Assembly (NCBI GenBank): GCA_034509735.1
Contig: JACGWO010000005.1
Location: 39,710,479-39,774,478 of the forward strand
Direction: 5' to 3'
DNA: 64,000 nucleotides
Source: Sesamum alatum
Lineage: Eukaryota; Streptophyta; Magnoliopsida; Lamiales; Pedaliaceae
Below the pieces are notes generated by a model. The model saw only the letters and a program-made list of their open reading frames with translations. It made no database searches and was not told where the DNA came from. The translations under genes were made by a program, and so were the position numbers. Below, one piece after another: positions 10,974 to 22,600 of this stretch. The first letter of the stretch is position 1; every line of letters starts with the position of its first letter.

Positions 10974-10978
10974 GGTTA
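10974..10978 (+). repeat. 5-bp target-site duplication (right), GGTTA
   Basis: Partner of the GGTTA at 5449-5453, immediately outside the right LTR. Confidence 0.85.
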
Positions 10979-13900
10979 TAATAGTGATTTCAATTTTTTT
11001 TTCAGTAAATTCACATTCACAACTTTTTTTTCTTTCTAATCTCACTCCATGTTTCTTTTTTCTCTCATCCCCTCACACCATATTGGTTTAGTTTAGGATT
11101 CGTTTGGTTCAAGTGAGAGGAAATGGAAAGTGAAAAGGCGATGGGGAGGGAAAGAATAATAGTTTTACTTCAAGTTGTTTGATATGATTGAAAGGGGCGT
11201 AAATCTCAATTATTTTCCTTGTTTGGTACGAGAAAAATAAATTTAAAAGAAAAGACTAATTATGGCAATTCTACTGATTAACCCCTTCTCTTTATTGCGT
11301 ATTAAAAAATAAATAAATTAATATTTATACTAAAAAAATTAATGTATCAAAAGTTTAAAAACCTTATTATTAAAAATATTCATCAAACAAGAACAAGAAT
11401 ATTTTCTATTAATGAAAAATATTTGTTAAAAAAGAACAAAAATATTTTTTATTAATATAAATTTATGTTCATAAAAATGGGTATTGTCATTTATTCTAAA
11501 GTATTCAATTTAAATAAAAAAAAAATTACTACCAATATCATCAGATAAAGAAATTGAATTCAAACATCAATGCTTTTGTGGGTGATTTGATTATCTTTCT
11601 TCAATAATTATGTATCGGTATTATCAGCGAAAATGAGAAAAAAAAATTAAAGAAAAATTATGTATATGAGGATTAGAATAATTAAAAATAATATATATAT
11701 ATATATGTCTTTTTGGCTTGATATGTATAAAACATGATATTGACTTGAAATGTTTTACATTAATTGACCACAAATTGGGTCGGTGAAATGTAATTTTCAT
11801 ATATTTTTAAAGTAAGATATAATCCCTCTCAGAAAAACAAAAAAAAAAATCGGTACTAAAATTGTCCATTCTCACTGGACTTCATTTGATTGTCCTATAT
11901 ATACAAGGTAAATAGTAAGTCAAACTGTCAAAATCTATATATAATAAAAAACAGAAATATGAAGTTTTTCAAGTTTGCGTACATATATATAGAGATATTT
12001 ATTTTATTTTATTTAAATTGAATGAATGTATAATTGTTTATCTTATCCAAAAAATTCATCATATCTTTATGGATAAATTAGTTCGTAACACAATTTAAAA
12101 TTTTATTTTGATATCTGATAATGCATGAAGAGTTATTTTTATTTTGCCACTTAAAAGTTTTTTTTTTTGTTTTTGTTTAAACTTAGATAAATGTACTATT
12201 TATTATCTCTATTCAAAATTTCAAATTAACTCCTTTTCTAGGTACATTCAGTTAGTAAAATTATCAATTTAAATTTATTTATGTTTATTTTATTTTTGTA
12301 TTTTGTTAGTTACTTGTCATTTATATTATATCTATATTTCAAATGTTAGAAATACGATCCTATGTCTTGACACGGGGATACTAACTAATTATTGCATTAA
12401 TTAGTAGATAATATTCCTGAATAGATAAAATTTTAATAATAATTAAAATTTTATAATATATTAGGTATTATCAATTTATAATTCTCTTTCGGTCCAACTT
12501 TAATGAATTAATTTCGACTCACTTAGGATTTTAAAGGATAATTAGAATTTAAGTAACGAGTTGGTTAACTAAAATCCTAGCACGAATCGGATACGGTCAA
12601 ATCCAGGCGCGCGATATAGAAGAACGATCAATCAAAAAATAATTATATTACATGATGATTGATTCAATTCAACTAATCTGATTTGGAATAACACTCTACA
12701 ATGGGTTGTCACGGGGATATTTGTTAAATGACTTTTAATTATAAGGCAATGTTTGTAATTTTTTAAATAATGAGAGAATATTTATAATTATAACAAATCT
12801 TTTTGAGAATCCCGTTGTAATTTATTTTAAAAAAATGAATAATACATATGGAGACAGTAATTAAGCATTTATACCTACTGCATGAATATTTATTCCTAGA
12901 CTTGTCAGGTTCATGATCATGATTTTGTACTTCATATATATGACGTCCTAGTCCAAATATACTGTGACCAATTAGTACAAAACTTTAAATGATTTAATTG
13001 AAAACTATATATTTTAATACATCATCCTTAAATGAATTGGGCAAAGCCTAAAAACAATATTTGATTAGTTATAAATATTTAAAATTGGTAATTAATATAT
13101 TAATTGAGGGCAAATTGCAATCTACCCTCCCGTGTTATGAAAAAATGGCAAAACACCCCATGTGAAAAATAAATTAGCACTTTATCGGTAGATCAAAAAT
13201 GTAAAGGCATGACTAAATTTATTAAAAAATGACCAAAATTGAGATGTTCAGGACTAAATGTGTAAAAAAAAAAGGATGAAATGTGTAAACCGCGAAAAAT
13301 ACAGGACTAAAAATGCTAATGGCCTAAAGTTACATGATCAAAAATGTAATTTTGCCGCTATTTGTATGAAAAAAAGAAGGATCAAGTCTTTTCCACCAAT
13401 TTTGTCCTCCAAATTTACAACCACTTAACGAAATTAGCATCAACCATTAGGTATTTAACGAAAATCCCATGTGTCCTGAAATTGGAAAAAATGCACATAC
13501 GGAATGCAATGTGTTAATTGTGTGCAGTATGAGACCAAAATTGGAAACAGGTCCACTTATGGGACCAAAAATATAATTTACCCTTTATGTGGTACTAAAT
13601 TATCATCATATATGTGTCGGGGAAATAGCACTTTTGGTCCCATAAGTTAGGCATGTTTCACTTTTGGTACCATTCATTACGGGAGTAACACTTTTGGTCC
13701 CGTAAGTTACAAAAAACACTTTTGGTCCGCATCTATAATTCCATCTATTATTTAACGGAGTTGACCATTTTCCGTTAGATTTTTGTGTTGGAGGGAATTT
13801 TGGCGCCATTTCTTGCTTAGTGATATTTTTGGAGGGTAATATAATTATTTGGGGGGGGGGGGGGATCAAACTTTCAAGCTTTGAGTGCAAAGAAAGAGAT

Positions 13901-15080
13901 TTTCCCTCTCCTCACCCAAAAAAATTCAATCTCATCTCCAATTAACAGTTTTTAAGTCTTATTCATTGTTGAAATTTAGTACAAAATAGAAGAATTTTAA
14001 AGCAAAAAATATTATCGCCCATTTAATTTTTTTTGCTTTAAAATTCTTCTAATTTAATTTTAAGTTTTATTAAAAATATTTCAATTTTGATCATATTAAT
14101 TATAAAATTGCCATTACCAACATCTTATAAGCTCCATGATCACATCCAAACACTTGAAGACCTTATTTTTAAAAGTATGATTTTGGAGTTAATTTTAAAT
14201 AGTGTTAAAAAAAGGTGTTGTGTGTATTATGTTGTATACTGGGAGACAAAAATATTGTTCATTGTCAAATCATATCTCTTTTATATGTTGTTATAAATGT
14301 ATATATGTATATAGTAATATTTGTTGTTGTATGAGGAATTGGGCCAAAACACTCAGTGAACGTGTTTTGGAAGTAGGTCATGTTTGGTTTTATTTGCGGC
14401 CCATCTTGATAATTTTTCAAACACCTAAATATACTGTGCCCAATTAGTACAAAACTTTAAACGATTTAATTGAAAACTATGCATTTAAATACATCATCCT
14501 TAATTGAACTAGGCCAAGCCTAAAAAATATTTGATTAGTTATAAATATTTTAAGTTGATAATTGATATATTAATTATTAATGATCAGAATATACAATATA
14601 ATTGTAATTTATTCACTACAAAAATATCAGTTTTGTGTAATATTATAAAGACGATCAAGTGATTTAATGGTACCTCCTCATTCCTATAAAAGATAGGCTA
14701 TGAGTCTGAATTTCATGTAGAGTTGAGGAACCATAGTCAAAGTAGTGCAAATTTTGCTACCACAAAGTTGGAAAAAATTACGCATTCGCTTCAAAAACAT
14801 AACTTCCAGCCTTTAGATCAAAATTTTGAGCAAAAAATTAAGAAATAATCTTCATTTTAAAAATTGTAACATCTTACTTTAAAAAAAAATTAAAATATTA
14901 TTTATCCATATTTTTCTAGATGTGAAATTTATTTTTTACAAACTCGAAATTCATGCATGTTTATAATATTAAAGATAAATAATGTAAAAATGCACATAAA
15001 AAGATATTTCTTTTTTTTTTTACTTTTATTGAAAACTTGAATATTATCTTATAAATGATATAATGAATGGCCACCTTTAT
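10979..15080. other. Intergenic AT-rich repeat mosaic
   Basis: No gene recognised. 10985-11090 continues the pyrimidine-rich repeat interrupted by the LTR element. 11100-11230 has a MITE-like 'gtttggttcaagtgagagg' stretch. 13105-13780 carries dispersed 'cttttggtccc / gggaccaaaagtg' elements; the minus-strand frame at 13606-13890 is only their translation. 12952-13105 is repeated at 14426-14580, and 14085-14165 at 16755-16840, so blocks have been copied locally. A run of 14 G lies at 13851-13864. Confidence 0.5.
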
Positions 15081-15084
15081 TGAC

Positions 15085-15705
15085 TTGGGAGTGTCGTTCA
15101 TTTTTAGCGAAAGTGGGTGCCGGTTAAGCATTATTGTCTGTCTATTTCAAATAATTCAAATTGAAAATCCATATGGGATCAGTTCAGTTTTGGCGGAAGT
15201 GGGGCCGATTAAGCAATGCTGTCTGTTTACTTCAAATAACTCAAATTGAAAATCCCTATGGGATTCAGTTCAGTTTTGGGGAAAGTCGGTGTCGGTTAAG
15301 CGTTGTTGTCTGTCTACTTCAAATAACTCAAATTGAAAATCCATATGAAATTTGGTTCAATTTTGGTGGAAGTGGGTGTCGATTAAGCGTTGTTGTCTGT
15401 CTACTTCAAATAACTCAAATTGAAAATCAATATGAAACTTGGTTCAGTATTGGTGGAATTGGTTGTCGGTTAAGCGTTGTTGTTTGTCTACTTCAAATAA
15501 CTCAAATTGAAAAATCAATATGGAACTCGGTTCAGTATTCGTGGAAATGGGTGTCGGTTAAGCATTGTTGTCTGTCTACTTCAAATAACTCAAATTGAAA
15601 ATTCCTATGGGATTCGATTCAATTTTGGCGAAAGTGGGTGTTGGTTAAGCGTTACTGTCTGTCTATTTCAAATAACTCAAATTAAAAATCCCTATGGGAT
15701 TCAGT
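15085..15705 (+). repeat. Minisatellite, seven copies of an ~87-bp unit
   Basis: The phrase tgtctgtctacttcaaataa (with small variants) recurs at 15135, 15220, 15307, 15394, 15481, 15569 and 15656. The spacings are 85, 87, 87, 87, 88 and 87 bp. Because 87 is a multiple of three, a frame stays open over several units (15161-15598) and reads the 29-residue repeat containing VVCLLQITQIEN. The 88-bp spacing shifts that frame, and no start context or other gene signal supports translation. Confidence 0.9.
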
Positions 15706-18700
15706 TGTGTGCATTTCTTTAATAATAATGACATTTCTACTCCTAATTTATGATTTGTCTATATAAATGATAAATCACTTCTGTTTTTCTATAATTACTA
15801 CTACTACTTTTTCTGTAAAAAAGTAATACTGGCAGTTTGTCTAATGATATTAATGTTTTTGGGGGATATATATGTAATTTTCAAAAAAAAAATAGTATGT
15901 GCTTTTTATGTTAACGTTTTTGGTGCATGTATATACTAATATTCAAATGGCAGAGACGATTTGTGTAAACAGATAATAGATTAGAATGTGTAAATATACT
16001 TACCATTTTTTTAATGAATTGATTACAGTTACAATATAAATTTTAAATTTTATCAAACAATATATCAAGTATTAATATAAAGTCATAAATTATTGTTTTT
16101 AGTGTATAAATAACCATTATTGAAAAGACTTGAGTTTCGCCATTTAAAATAAGTATCATTGCGATTGGCTGTTAATTATAGTATAAGGACAAAATAAAAT
16201 GAAGGTGTTTGGGCCTTGGGTCGTTGATGATGCAATGACAAAGAAATTGAAGATAATTTGGGGTTTGGGTGTATCTTTTGTTTAAGAATATTTGAAAATA
16301 GGATAAATTACAATGAATTTTTTAAAATTTATCCTAACTATAAATACTTTTTTCCTTATTGAGAAATTATTAATACTCTTAAATTTAATGGTAGTCTAAT
16401 GATTAGCCCAATCTATTAGTCTCGATTAGATTTTTATTCATTTTTATTATGAATTGACCAAAATATTAAATTTCGTCTAGTGGGTCTCCATCCTATGATT
16501 ACATAATTTCATAAAATATAAGTGGGGTATTAGTAATTTTTTAAAAAATGATAAGATATTCGTTATTATATCAAACTTCAAGAAAGCTTGATGTATTGAA
16601 TTAATATTTAAGTTTGCATATACTGATGTAGCGATGAACAATATATATATATATATATATAATTAATATCACAAAGCATACCATAATGAATTAAATACTT
16701 TAAAACTCAAATAAAGTTTGAGAGATTGAAAAGCGGCAATAATCGATATTAATCATATTGATGATATTAATTATAAAATTGTCAATTACCAACATCTCAT
16801 GAGCTACATAATCATATCTAAACACTTGAAGACCTTATTTTTTAAATAAAATTTAACATCTTATGAGCTCTAAAATTATTTACAAAATAATAAGTTGATA
16901 AGATATTTTAAATTAATTTAGCCAAACACCCTCTCAATGTATAATTTTTATCACCAATAATTATATTGGACCAAAATTAAAATGATGTCAATTAAAATAT
17001 ATTTTAGGTGAGTATTACTTTATCATTAATATTATTTTTCCTTATGGTGAGTATAATCAATTTATAATACTCTTTCTGTCCAACTTTAATGAATTGATTT
17101 TGGCTCACGTGGGATTTTTAAGGATACTAGTTAGAGAAAGTACAAATTATTTTTTTTATAAAAATGATAATTATATAATTATATTAATATTTTAGTTCGA
17201 TCAATACTTTAATGTAACAAACAAAAAACTTCAAAGATTTTCTTTTTTTGAGTTGTTGAGATTTAACTGAACATAATTTGTGGGTGTTACTTGTTAGTTT
17301 GAAAATTGAACTTAATTCTTTTTATCGTTCTTTTTTTTCTTTTTGTAAATGTTTTCCTTCCTAGTTCTTATTTAAAATTTTGAATAATGCATTCTAATTG
17401 TAGAATAGTCCATATATTTTCCCGTTGTTTTAGAAACAAAAAACAAATTCGAGCTCTGCTCGTGAGCTTGAGCTCAAGCTCAGATATTCGGCCAACCTCG
17501 GCTCGAGTTCAGCTCGTTTGCACCCCTAGCTAAAACCACCTTTCTAAGCAAGCTATTTGCATAATGTAAGGACATGCATTTACAATGAAAATAATGTGCA
17601 CTCCTAGAGACCTGCAATAAACTCTTCGAACTGCGCGCTCAACTACCACATTGCCCCGTCAATTAATGGTGGATATTAGTGCACTTCTATTCAAAATTGA
17701 GGAGCAAGCTAGACTTCATACACACTTCGTATAAAGGGCAATTCGGTAGCGAAAGTTAGTGGGAATTGTTGTTGGCCCCAATGACTAACAATATGGGATG
17801 TTCGAACTGAATTCTTATAGCATACGCAGTATAACCGAGTACAGGACCTTGGTAATTAATAACGGACTTTGTCATTTATAAGTAAATAGTTGCACCATCC
17901 CTATTAACCCATATATAGAGGCTAACAGAAAGCGATAAACACAACCTAAGTCATATCATATCCAATATTCACATTGAAATTCACATAAAATAGATTTTCT
18001 AGTTATAAGAGAAAGCAAGTAGCTAATGAGTTGGGCTACATTTCCTTTAGCCCACTTTGTTGTTGGTTGGGCCTCGAACATATACCAAGGATATAAAATA
18101 GATTTATGCTGGGCCCAGAATCTGAGCTTAGCCCAATGTATAATTGCTCAGCTGGGCCCAAGCCCATTGCATAAAGTTTAAATGGGCCAAGTCCTAGGGT
18201 TAAACATTGTTTCCTCACCAACAAGGCCCAGCATGATAAAGAGATAAAATTAAAAGAAACAACCAAACACTCAAAAAAGACCATAAGCTTTGATAAAAGT
18301 TTGAATCTTTATTATACATTAATATTATATCTCGTATTTCATTTAATATGTACAAAATCAACTGTATAAAATTAATTATCAGTAATTATCTCATATTTCA
18401 ATTCCATACTTAATTATGTTAGATATCAGTAATTATCCTATTATATTAGTTAAGTTTATAGTGCTTTCATATATATATATATATATTTATAATTTATTGC
18501 AATATATGTTTATCGTTGTCAATCAATTCTAAGACCATAAATCCATATATTGGACGTTAATTTTATTTATAAGGGGTGAAATGCAGTTTAGTGGTACAAA
18601 AACGAGAAATAAATTAACAAATTACTCATGTATTTTGAAAAATAAAGCAAATTATCTTTCTAACAACGCTTTTACTAGGATGTAATTTGTTTTATTTTCA

Positions 18701-19260
18701 AATACATGGGATAATTTATTAATTTTTTTTACCTAATTTTCTTTGCTCATTACAGAAAGGTAAATTGTATTTTACCATTTATATTTTTGTTAGAGTACGA
18801 GCTGAAAGATGTAGCTTTATTAGCTTGTTGATTATTTGATCTATTAGGTACCAAAATTACATATATTTAATTCTCTGAAATGGAAAAAATGATAATTACA
18901 GCATCATTCTTCGAAGTTTGATTTAATTATATTTAAACCTTTTTAGGTTTGAATAATTACATCTACTTCCCCGACACTAACTACCATTTAAGTAACGAGA
19001 CATTCTCAATAAAGTTACTCTTTTACCCTTCATTGTAAATTACGCAAACCTTCATTGAGGTTTGATCAAATTACAGGCACATCCTCTAAAATTTTATCAT
19101 CTTACAATTGCCCCCCTTTTTGAATGGTTAATTAGGTTCTACCTCGAACGACGTCGTATTACTCACTTTTCTACAGGATGCATTTCCCGGGTTAAAACGG
19201 TGGACCCGCCAACAGTTATTCGGATCGCCCATGGAGGCAACGGTGGAACCCAAATACCCA
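15706..19260. other. Intergenic region upstream of the golgin gene
   Basis: No gene recognised. 16755-16930 repeats a block seen at 14085. 17040-17130 repeats 12470-12540. 17440-17530 is a 'gagcttgagctcaagctc...tttgcacccctag' end typical of truncated hAT-like MITEs; no matching left end found. 17560-18020 is less AT-rich and has a TATA-like 'catatatagagg', possibly an old LTR fragment. 18570-18775 is a fold-back pair around 'aaattactcatgtattt'. Confidence 0.45.
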
Positions 19261-19605
19261 ATTAGGCAAATCAGATCAACCTTCTGCAGTATTCTTTCTC
19301 CACTCCGACTTCTCTGCGATTCCAGCTCCGGTTCGATCTCTTTCAACCCCATTTGATGTTCACCGGATTCCCAGGGACCCGAATCTAAAATCCATTCTCA
19401 ACTTAAAAGATCTTTTCTTCGTTTCTTAAATCTTCGTATAGCAAATTTTAGAATAGTTCCTTTTTTCTCTTGGCTGTTACGGAGATTAGCTTAATTTGGC
19501 GTGTTGAGTTGTGATTGTGGGTTTTAACTGATATGGTGGGGTTTGGACATGAGGTGATGTGAATGTGATATTGGGAGTGCAGGATCAAGCTGCTTGATTG
19601 AAGAT

Positions 19606-22600
19606 ATGGCGTGGTTTAGTGGGAAAGTCTCTTTGGGGAATTTCCCGGATTTTGCTGGGGCGGTGAATAAGCTGAGTGAGAGTGTTAAAAATATCGAGAA
19701 GAATTTTGATAGTGCCCTTGGCCTCGAGGAGAAGTCCAATGCTACAGGGAGCAGTAGTGAAGGTATGTGTTGTTTCGTTTGTAGAAAGTTTAGATTGGAT
19801 TAGTTCAGTTTTACTGTTAATTTACTGTAGTTATGGTTAATGTGGTTCAGTTTCTGGTTTGTTTTTTATTTTTTGAGAATGGTGAATTAGAAGTTCAAAA
19901 AAGTAAGAAATTCAAATCTTTGTGAATTGGCATATGATTTTCTGTTATATATAAGCTAGATAGTAGTTCAGATAATTATTTTGGATTGGCCGCATTTTTC
20001 ATATTGCATTTGAGATGAGGTTTGTTAGAATGTCAAGGTTATGTGGCTTTCCTGAACTATGTACGAATTCCAAAAGTTTGGCGAGTCTAGGTGTTAGGCA
20101 TGATGCTATTAGCTAAATAGGAGTTGATATGCAATAATTCAACTTTATGCATAGAAGGGTTTTATCGAATATACTTCCAGGTAACTAAAGTAGTAAAGTT
20201 ATAGTAATTCTCATGTGAGTTGTATGTGCTGATTGTGGGTTGTTATCATCAACCAACCATAAAAATGAATGGTTTCTTCTTAACAGCATCTGGTTTATGG
20301 CCATCAGCTACAGACCGGAAGGCATTGTTTGAACCCATCATGGGATTTATGGGGCAGAAAGGCGAGGAGGGTGCTGTTGAATCATCTGAAGAGCCTAATT
20401 CCTCAAAGCCTACATCTCCTGTAAAGGAAGAACCAGTTAAGAATGATAGTTCAGATAATCATGCAAGTGAAGAAATTTCATATGAAGAGGACGCCAGTGG
20501 AAAGGTAAAAAAGGAAGATGCAGAGACAAGATCTGCAGAGGAAATACAAGATAGCAGTGGGGAGCCAGAAGATAAAGCTGCTGCCCACAGTGAACCTGAG
20601 GTGGTTTCCCCTTCGATTCCTCTTGAAGTATCTGAACCAAAACCTATGCAGGTTGATCAAACAGAATCTGCAAACAATCTTCAAGAGGACAGGTCAGAAG
20701 AAGCACTGCCCACATTGTTGGAGTCAGTACAGCCAGAATCGACAAGCCATATGGGTCAAGTGGAAGTTAGTGCTTCTATGCCTAGAAAGGACGAGGCTAC
20801 TGGTTTGCCTGAGAATATATATGAACAGAGGGAAAATGAAGTAGAAGTGAAAGAAGCTTTTCCAGCTCAAGCTCCGGATGCATCATCTGATGGTCAAGAT
20901 GAAAGCATAGGGTCATCTGTTCCTGATTCTTCTCATAAGACTGGAGGCACTGAAGAGGAAAGCATAGAGTCATCTGTTCCTGATTCTTCTCAAAAGACTA
21001 GAGACGCAGAAGATAAGTCCAGAGAAAACTTGCCCACTTTACAAACTAACGACATTGAAGCTTCAGAAGCAGCCTCTGATTTGGTTGCACATCAGGATTC
21101 TACTATTGCTGAATCAATTCAGCTGAAGCAGCACTCAGATGATGATACTGCTGCAAAAGAACAACGTTTGAGTGCAACGAGAAACTCGTCTGATGTTACA
21201 GATTCTGTGGCTGAATTGGAGAGAGTGAAGAAGGAAATGAAAATGTTGGAAACTGCATTGCAGGGAGCTGCTAGACAAGCTCAGGTATTAAGTCATAATG
21301 CTTTATTCTTGGTACGAATCATGTCTTCATATGCCACTACTGGATTTTCCTACAAAATGATGATATCGCAAGCTAAATAAATTAAATGGAATTTCTTAGT
21401 GAAGAAAATACTGTCACTGAAAGACTATAATCTCTTATCTGTTGTTTGGGACTGATCTTCATGTGGGGTTAAATTGTTGTGGCCTTAATTTAGTGTAATA
21501 GGGTGCATAGTTACATCAATTCAATAAGTTTCCCAATATTAGATTTGTTACCGAGTTAATTGTGATGCGTGGTGATCTTCAGCAGAAAGCTGGTGAACTA
21601 CCAATTGTTTCTCCAATTATTTATTGCCATATCACGATTCTTTGGATTGACAGGCACATGGAACTGTCATCAATAACACCTCAGTGCAAATTTATTTCTA
21701 AATCTAACATGATACTTGATGTAGTTAAGTTGTTAAGTTTCTATGCTCCTCACAAGCTTACTTGATTTTTCTTTTTTCCCTTAAAAGAAATAAAAAGGTG
21801 TATCTGAATTTTTTAATTATTTCCTCTCAGGCCAAGGCTGATGAAATTGCAAAGTTGATGAATGAAAATGAGCAGCTAAAAGCTGTAATTGATGATCTGC
21901 GGGTGAGTAAATATGCTATCCTTTTAGCTGGGACTTTGGATGTCCTATTAATCTTCTACCCTGACATACATATGTGCATCTATGCGCGCTACTATACGTG
22001 CTAAGATTGAAATGCATACACAACAGGTATATGTGCAGACATATATAATAATTATGACTAACTGGTGTATGTAATTTCCAGGGAAAAACAAGTGAAGCTG
22101 AAATTGAATCTCTGCGAGAGGAGTATCATCAGAGGGTGGCAGCACTTGAGAGAAAGGTATACCTAGCATGTGCTATTTCTTGTTTAATTTAATTTTGGCA
22201 CAATGCTATTGAAAGGCATGTCAGTGTTCACATATTTGAAATAGTTTTGAAGTACTTATTAATCTTATTATATTGGATTTGCTTCATTTGAGTAGTAATT
22301 AAGTTTGGTGACCTAGTCTGCTCGTTTACCGCCACATCTTCTCAACTTTCTGATTTGCTTGAAATTGTTTCTCTGTTTATTCTCAGGCTAATGTGCTAAT
22401 GCATCATAGTATGCCATTCTAAATGCTGATCTGATCCCTTTTATTTATCCATTGTTTTCAGACACTTGACAGAACACGTATGGTGAATGGACTGCTATTT
22501 CATGCTTTGACTGATTTTTGGAGAAATTAGCTTATCTCACTGGTTTTCATGTATCTTTTGCTTCACTTTTCTCTTGATGGGGGGTGGTTGTCCTATGTTC

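Noticed and set aside
13606..13890. 94-codon minus-strand frame with repeated YGTKS
   Set aside because: It is the translation of the dispersed non-coding 'gggaccaaaagtg' repeat, seen elsewhere in the window without any open frame.
15161..15598. 145-codon frame as a repeat protein gene
   Set aside because: The frame exists only because the minisatellite period is 87 bp. There is no promoter, splice or start-context support, and an 88-bp unit shifts the frame.
17560..18050. Possible LTR fragment with a TATA-like site
   Set aside because: No second LTR, target duplication or primer binding site could be found, so it is mentioned only in the intergenic description.
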